Shown here piece after piece: positions 57,409 to 64,000 of a stretch of 64,000 nt of DNA (positions are counted from its first letter, which is position 1; every line of letters starts with the position of its first letter). The stretch is from Gamsiella multidivaricata. Its lineage: Eukaryota; Mortierellomycota; Mortierellomycetes; Mortierellales; Mortierellaceae. The DNA lies in assembly GCF_025024155.1 (NCBI RefSeq), contig NW_026251726.1:186001-250000 (forward strand), in the 5' to 3' direction. The notes under the pieces are model-generated. The model was not told the origin of the DNA and did not search any database. It worked only from the letters and a program-made list of their open reading frames with translations. The translations under genes were made by a program, and so were the position numbers.

Positions 57409-59362
57409 AATAAGAGAGCGAGGAGAGAATAATGTGCTTAGAAATGGTTACAATAGTCTCTTGACAAATGGTAACCAGATGCCCCCGCCCCGGAAAAAGA
57501 CAATTACTCGGCGGTCAGCCTTGGTTGCTCCCTCTTTTCTATTTCAGTCCTGGTCTTTGTTTGTGCATGTCCCTGTGTCCCTTTGGTTCTACTTCGAGAT
57601 GGCTGCTTCGAAGATGGATAGGCAAACATGGGTAGCGTACACGCACACTTAATGCGAGATAGAGAGGTCCTCTGGCGTCTGCAGGTTGCTTCCAGAGCGA
57701 GTCCGTGCCCATGTTCGTTTCTTGAGGAGTGCCCCGGTGTCAGTGGCAATCCCATTTGGGCTAAATGAAGCACAGCACATCAAGAAGGAAGGAGGTTCGT
57801 ATTTTCTGTTTCCTAAGGCCCCTTCCTTCCCTTTCGACGCCTCTTCCACTCGTGAGCAAAAGGCTATTTGTACTGTCTACGTGCCGCGTTCATTTATAGA
57901 CTGAAAGACAGGCAAAAAGACAGACAGTACGTTCATTCACCCATCCATTCATTCATTCGTTCTCTCGTTCATTTATTTAATTGACGCCCCATTCTTCCAT
58001 CCATTCATCTACTCATCCGCGTCGCCCCGCTTTAATATCTCCTCTGCTCTGACTCGGATTCCTTTTCCACGCGTCCGTTCTCTATCCCCCCATCGTCCAG
58101 TTGCGTTAAGGTGCATGTTATGCTTATCCGATCCTCTTCCAGTTCTGGCCCGACTGTCCGAAAAGAAAACCTCAGCACCAGATCTGCATCTTTCATAATA
58201 ATCCACATATCGCTTTCTTCGCGCCCATTATTTTCCTGGCCAACAGCTTAGCCCAAACATCCAAACCATATCGCACACTTAAAACGGTCGCGCTCACACA
58301 TCCCCTTCGGCTTTGAGGCAACCCGTTCTTCCTCCCGCTCTCTGATTACATATACGGTATTACCCCATCAAAGCTTTCCTTTCTCCGTTTCGTCCCCGTT
58401 TCTCTCTCTCTTTCTCATGTATGTATCAAGTCAGCAATTACCCCGGCTTCTTTATATATCGTCTTGATCTGCAATAATCTCTCTTATTTCTCTCTCTCCA
58501 TCTATCCACTTCCTTGAGGACCTGTACGGCCTGCACGATTTTTTTTCTGCGGACGATCCATACAACCCATTACGAATTTCAACACGGCTCATTCCACGTT
58601 ACACCATAACACAGCACAACACAACACAGCACAACGCACACCCCATCCTCCGCACATTCCGCTTATTCACACATCCCTCTTCTCTGCTGTCTATCTTCTT
58701 ATCCTCATATATACACATACACACCCTCTCTCTTGTTCCCAGAAGCTCCGCCTATTCATGACCAAGACCAGTCTCTACTATCACTTTTCTTCACAGTTCA
58801 CAATTCCCCAAATATAAAAAAGGACCGTGATCACGACTTTTACAAACCTTTGAACGAACATACCCAATTCGCGACGAATCACTCTCACACTTGGCACGAC
58901 CAAGTACCGGACTCACTCCTCATTCCATACGACCGCATCAACCCCTCTGTTCCCGACCTACATCCAATAAATACGCCCACACTCCAACACTTCACGTCCA
59001 CCCACAACGATCCAACCTGGTTCTCCCCGAACATATAAAGCACTACCAGTTCTAGCTCAAGCAACAAGCGCCCACACACGTATACGGAAGAGCAAACGTA
59101 CAGTGCTATTATCAAAGGCCTTTTGTCTAACTAATTGTTACTACACCGTTGCTATAATTTGCATCGCCTTTGTCCACCCTCAACTCAGTCCCGGCATCCA
59201 CTCCCTTGGCTTCCCCGCTGCCCTTCTGGGCTATCATTATTTCTCTTCCTCCGTCTCCTCTTCTCTAATCTCTCCTCCTTTAGCAACTTGACTTTCTTGA
59301 CTGCTCGGTCGGCTTTCATCTCTTATTAAAAAAGAAAGAAAAAACCCTAAGATCTACGAATC
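57409..59362. other. Long pyrimidine-rich leader region
   Basis: This is about 1.95 kb without a recognisable gene upstream of the C1-THF synthase. It contains CATT repeats (57935-57980), C/T-rich stretches (58250-58740) and an ACACAGCACAAC-type repeat (58605-58640). It probably includes the promoter and perhaps a long 5' untranslated region. Confidence 0.5.
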
Positions 59363-62300
59363 ATGATCAGGATCGCCCACAAACAGCCTGCTGGCAGCAG
59401 CACGATACAATATCTGGATGCATCCCGCAGATTCCTTGATCTACAACGGTGCGGTACTTCTGTCTCCTCGTCACCGTCCGGAGGTATCGCTCTCACTACA
59501 GCACACGTTCGACGTATATCCTCAATAGTAAAAAAATCATCCTTCACCTCCTCTTCCAAGAGGCTAACGAGCATCACACATACGAACCGGCGACATTTGT
59601 CAGCCCCCTTGGACTCTGGAGCCGCTTCCATGGCGCCATCCTCCTTGCATTTCAGCCGCCCGATCCATCATGTCTACCATTCTGCTATTCTTGGTCATCG
59701 CACAGCCCTTCCTCCTCCGTTGTTGCAGCGTCAGCAGCAGCAGCGTGCATTTCAATCAGCAAGGATTATATGTCGAAGTAGAGCACTTGACGACTTTGGT
59801 GGCAGCGGGGATCGAGTGTTGGGCAAAGACAGCCTGAAAAAATCATCCTCATCAGCGGAACCTGGCTTAAGGACTTCGATTCTTTCAGATCAGGTCTTAT
59901 GCCCGCGTCCACATCCTTCGGGCTATCAGAAGACGATGACACTCGAGGAGGTCATGGCTGATATCAAACCATTGGAATTGAGTCCTGAACTGACGCTGAT
60001 GGAGGAACAAGAAGTCCGGGCCGCTAAAATCATTGACGGGAAAGCAATTGCAAAGTAAGTAATAACCATAAAGATCGAGAGAAGTGACTAAAAGCAGTGC
60101 AGGCCACGTATATTTTCCTTCCTTACAATATCGTCGCTCGAATTATTCGTTTTGTGCTCATCCTCTTTTCGCCACACTAACGACTATCACGCTTGCCTTC
60201 TGATATAGAGCGATTGTCAAGAACGTCAAGACCGAGATTGACCAGTTCAAACTCCAGAACCCAACCTTCCAACCGCGACTTGCGATAGTGCAGTTGGGAG
60301 AGAAGGAGGATTCTAACGTTTACGTGGCAATGAAGAAGAAGACGTGCAAAAGGGCTGGGATCGAGTATACAGAGCACCACATGCACGAGTCCACTTCACT
60401 CGCAGAGCTGCTGGACATCATCGGGAAGCTGAACGCAGACCCCGACATGCATGGTATCTTAGTTCAGCTACCATTACCACCGCATATTGACGCAAAGATC
60501 GTTACGGAAGCGATTGATCCAATCAAGGACATTGATGGGTAAGTTGGCTGCTCCGTGTAACCGAACGACCATCCACATCGCGCATAACCTTAACGCGTTT
60601 AACGTTGCCCCGTCCAAGGTTTCATACGACCAACATTGGACGACTGGCCAAATTGTCAACAATGCCCGACTTTGTGCCATGCACACCAAAGGGGGTTCTG
60701 GAGTTGATTCGATCTACAGGAATTGAGATCGAAGGCAAGGCTGCCGTTGTTGTCGGACGCAGCGACGTTGTTGTAAGAGCCCCTTTCCTTTTGCATATTG
60801 GGCACAAACCGCTACAGGCCCCATTAATCGGCTAACGCGTCTATTATCGATTACTGTTTGCTAATATGGGATCCAGGGTGCTCCAACATTTCATTTGCTT
60901 AACAAGAACAATGCCACAGTGACGCTTTGCCATGACAAGACCAAAAATCTTGCTGAGACTGTAAATGGGGGTTTTTTCCTTTCAATGCAGCAGATGTGCA
61001 AACATAATCCAGTCTCGTTTCGTAATACCGTCCCGAACATTTGTTGGTGATATAGGTCAAGACAGCCGATATCCTAGTGGTTGCGACCGGCCATGCTGAG
61101 CTCATCAAAGGGAACTGGCTCAAGAAGGGCGCAGTGGTCATTGACGTTGGAATCAACACTCAGAAAGGTACAGTCAAGCATCATATTTGTTCAAGCCTGA
61201 GTTCATCACCTTTCTATTTGTCTCTGCTGACTCGACGGGCGTTTTTTTCCTTTATCTTTTGTTTCAATCTTGCACCGATGGAAAAAAAAAGACCTTACCA
61301 AAAAGAGAGGTGTCCGCCTCGTTGGCGATGTCGAGTTCTCTAAGGCTCAACAGGTCGCTGGCCACATCACCGCTGTTCCTGGGGGCGTGGGTCCCATGAC
61401 CGTGGCAATGCTCATGGAGAACACGCTGCTCTCAGCACGTCGATTCTGGCAAACCCAGGTCGAAGCAGGCGCACTGTCCAAGATCACGCCTTTACCACTA
61501 ACTCTCAAGGAACCAGTCCCTAGTGATATCGATATCGCGTTGGGACAGACACCCAAAGTCATCAAACAGGTCGCAGAAGAGATTGGGTTGGGGCCTGATG
61601 AGGTGAGTGCTGGAACGCTCGGAGTGGTGATGACATGTGGGGCTATTGGGTTTGCTGCTAACGTCGTTACCTTTCCTAGTTTGAGATGTATGGCAAATAT
61701 AAGGCCAAAGTCGATCCCGGAGTCTTGGAGCGTCTTGAGCACCGTCAGAATGGCCGCTACGTTGTTGTGACGGGTATCACGCCCACGCCCCTGGGTGAAG
61801 GAAAGTCAACGACGGTCGTAGGCCTAGTTCAGGCGCTGGGAGCACACTTGGACAAGATCGCGTTTGGATGTGTGCGTCAGCCCTCTCAGGGTCCCACATT
61901 CGGTATCAAAGGCGGTGCTGCTGGAGGTGGATACTCTCAGATCATCCCAATGGACGAGTTCAACCTGCATTTGACTGGAGATATCCATGCGGTCACCGCT
62001 GCCAACAACTTGCTTGCTGCTGCGATTGATGCACGCATGTTCCATGAATCGGGCGCTACCGATACGGTAGGTCATTTATTGAAAGTCGGATGATGGGCTA
62101 CTGACCAAACTTTAGATAAGAAGATTAAAGTAATTTGATTTTTGTTTCTTTTAGATGCTCTTTAACCGCTTGTGTCCCAAGAAGAAGGGCAAGCGCATGT
62201 TTGCGCCAGTGATGCTCGAGCGATTGACGCGCCTTGGGGTCCATAAGAGCGGACCTGATGATCTGACGCCCGAGGAGATCTCGAAGTTTGTAAGACTTGA

Positions 62301-63771
62301 CATCGATCCAACTACGATCACCTGGCAGCGCGTCATGGATACAAATGACCGATTCCTACGCAAAATCGAGGTTGGACGCAATGCAACCGAAGAAGGCCAC
62401 GAGCGCATGACCGGATTTGATATTGCTGTCGCGTCCGAGGTCATGGCCGTGTTAGCACTCAGTGCGGACCTGAAGGATATGCGCAAACGGTTGGGAAGGA
62501 TGGTGGTGGCGAGCAACCGGTCCGGCCAGCCAGTAACGGCAGATGATATTGGAATCGGCGGTGCATTGACGGTACTGATGAAAGATGCGATCAAGCCCAA
62601 TTTGATGCAGACACTTGAAGGTACGCCGGTATTTGTTCATGCTGGGCCGTTTGCGAACATTGCACACGGCAACTCTTCCGTGATTGCGGATCGGATTGCG
62701 CTCAAGCTGGCAGGAGTGGAGCCAGGGATGAATCCAAGTAACATGGGATACGTAGTCACCGAAGCCGGGTTCGGCGCAGATATCGGGATGGAAAAGTTTT
62801 TCGACATCAAGTGCCGTGTCAGCAACTTGGTCCCGAACGCGGTCGTCCTGGTTGCGACTGTGAAAGCACTCAAGATGCATGGTGGCGGGCCAGAGGTCGT
62901 CCCGGGAAGGCCTCTGCCAGAGGTATACTTGAGCGAGAACTTGCCGATGCTGGCGGCTGGATGTGCCAACTTGAGGAAACACATTCAGAACGCAAAAAAG
63001 TTTGGCGTGCCAGTCGTGGTAGCGATCAACAAGTTCACGTCGGATACGGATGCAGAGATGGCGTTGATTCGTAAGTTAGCCTTGGAAGCTGGTGCCTCGG
63101 ATGCGCTGCCGTGTGATAACTGGGCCAAAGGTGGGCTGGGCGCTATCGAGCTCGGTAAGGCGGTGGTGGAGGCGTGCGATAAGCCGAGCGATTTCAGGTA
63201 CCTGTATGATGTCCAAGACGGCATTGAAGCCAAGATTGAGACGATCGCGAAGGAGATGTATGGAGCGGATGGGATCGATCTGTCCAAAGAAGCTCAGGAC
63301 AAGATCTCGACATACACGCGCCAGGTAAAAGAAAAAAAAAAAAAAAAAAACCGCGATTCTTCGCGATTGTGATTGAAAGATATGACATTTGTCAGTCGAT
63401 GCTGACGAAGATTGCTTTGGAATGGTATCTAGGGATTCGCTGGATTGCCGATCTGCATGGCCAAGACACACTTGTCGCTCTCGCACGACCCAACTAGGAA
63501 GGGGGTGCCGACAGGGTTCCGTCTGCCAATCCGTGACATCCGCGCGTCCGTAGGTGCTGGATTCCTATACCCACTGATCGGCAACATGCAAACTATGCCC
63601 GGTCTCCCAACGGTGCGTTCTTACTTAGTGTGGCATCGTCATTCTCCACCGCTGCTTTCATCATGGATTTAACTGACAGTTCTCTCCGTGGACTTTTTTT
63701 TGTAATAGCGGCCATCCTTTTATGACATTGATATCGATTTCAAAACAGGTCGCGTCGTCGGCCTGTTCTAA
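59363..63771 (+). CDS. MIS1: C1-tetrahydrofolate synthase, mitochondrial form
   Basis: Ten exons close in phase to 1160 residues: 59363-60054, 60209-60538, 60619-60772, 60877-60960, 61056-61167, 61292-61602, 61680-62066, 62155-63324, 63433-63612, 63709-63771. The first about 200 residues are an Arg/Ser-rich leader typical of mitochondrial targeting, much longer than usual. The methylene-THF dehydrogenase/cyclohydrolase domain (about 225-530) has [13 protein letters not shown] with the catalytic Lys, [10 protein letters not shown], the Rossmann [10 protein letters not shown] and [12 protein letters not shown]. The formyl-THF synthetase domain (about 540-1160) has the P-loop [41 protein letters not shown] and a complete C-terminus ([13 protein letters not shown]). 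The enzyme interconverts formate, 10-formyl-, methenyl- and methylene-THF, feeding serine/glycine metabolism and formyl-Met-tRNA. Family members are usually about 940-980 residues. Confidence 0.95.
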
Positions 63772-64000
63772 ACCGCGACTCTTTCTTCCATATCCATCAC
63801 GAATATCGATCTTTAACGTATTTATTCTCATGCACTATTTTTTGTTTTTACTATCATTTGTATACCCTATATACAATACCCTTACGACTATTCATGCCCT
63901 TACTCATCTATGGACGATTCTTTAAGACCCATGATATGAAGCTTTTTTACGATTTCTAGTTTTATGTCAAACTACAATAATGAGGCGTGGGGATTTGCAG
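63772..64000. other. 3' region at the window edge
   Basis: A/T-rich sequence after the C1-THF synthase stop. No gene is seen. Confidence 0.6.

Noticed and set aside
57071..57652. 193-residue frame read without splicing
   Set aside because: It starts at GTG, and the second half changes character to unconserved text. The spliced alternative gives a better C-terminus.
1..64000. CRISPR array, bacterial operon or riboswitch
   Set aside because: No regularly spaced direct repeats and no bacterial gene organisation; intron-bearing eukaryotic genes throughout.

Overview
This window is a nuclear contig from a filamentous fungus. The genes have several short GT-AG introns, 5' untranslated regions are pyrimidine-rich, and the conserved proteins are fungal-type housekeeping genes. 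Several decayed families (F-box/LRR proteins, PD-(D/E)XK proteins, dynamin-like GTPases, CRN-like and XPG-like relics) resemble, from memory, families expanded in Mortierellomycota, so an early-diverging Mucoromycota/Mortierellomycota fungus is my best guess. That assignment is inference, not proof.

Bases 1 to about 14,200 are an accessory, transposon-littered zone. It holds a decayed PIF/Harbinger transposase with a convergent SANT/Myb-like protein, a decayed piggyBac transposase, an unassigned two-pass membrane protein, a CRN-like relic, a 5'-incomplete PD-(D/E)XK-type gene beside a broken dynamin-like GTPase, one intact F-box/LRR-type gene, and two copies of a repeat that looks like the 3' end of a LINE-type element. 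Bases 14,760-16,000 are compound simple repeats, and 16,000-18,350 shows no gene.

From 18,352 the window is gene-dense. SLH1/ASCC3 (RQC-trigger helicase, minus) and an IBTK-like ankyrin/RCC1/BTB protein (plus) share a 232-bp divergent promoter. They are followed by a homeodomain protein, a tRNA-Met(CAU), an OMA1-like M48 metallopeptidase, a Nab2/ZC3H14-like CCCH zinc-finger protein, the catalytic subunit of protein kinase A with a long Gln-rich N-terminus, and a 14-TM-type MFS drug:H+ antiporter. A second relic patch at 48,755-50,140 holds a broken XPG/FEN1-like gene.

Bases 50,828-63,771 are rich in mitochondrial genes: the 49-kDa subunit of complex I (NDUFS2), a beta-ketoacyl-ACP synthase of mitochondrial type-II fatty acid synthesis, ribosomal protein uL3m, and a C1-tetrahydrofolate synthase with a long N-terminal leader. 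Functional ties are plausible (mitochondrial FAS makes the acyl-ACP used by complex I; one-carbon units feed formyl-Met-tRNA for mitochondrial translation), but nothing shows the genes are co-regulated.

Exon structures were built by hand from GT-AG signals and reading-frame continuity. For SLH1, IBTK, PKA, the MFS transporter, Nab2, OMA1, NDUFS2, the KAS, uL3m and the C1-THF synthase the exon phases close exactly into one open frame. No CRISPR array, rRNA gene or intact mobile element was seen.
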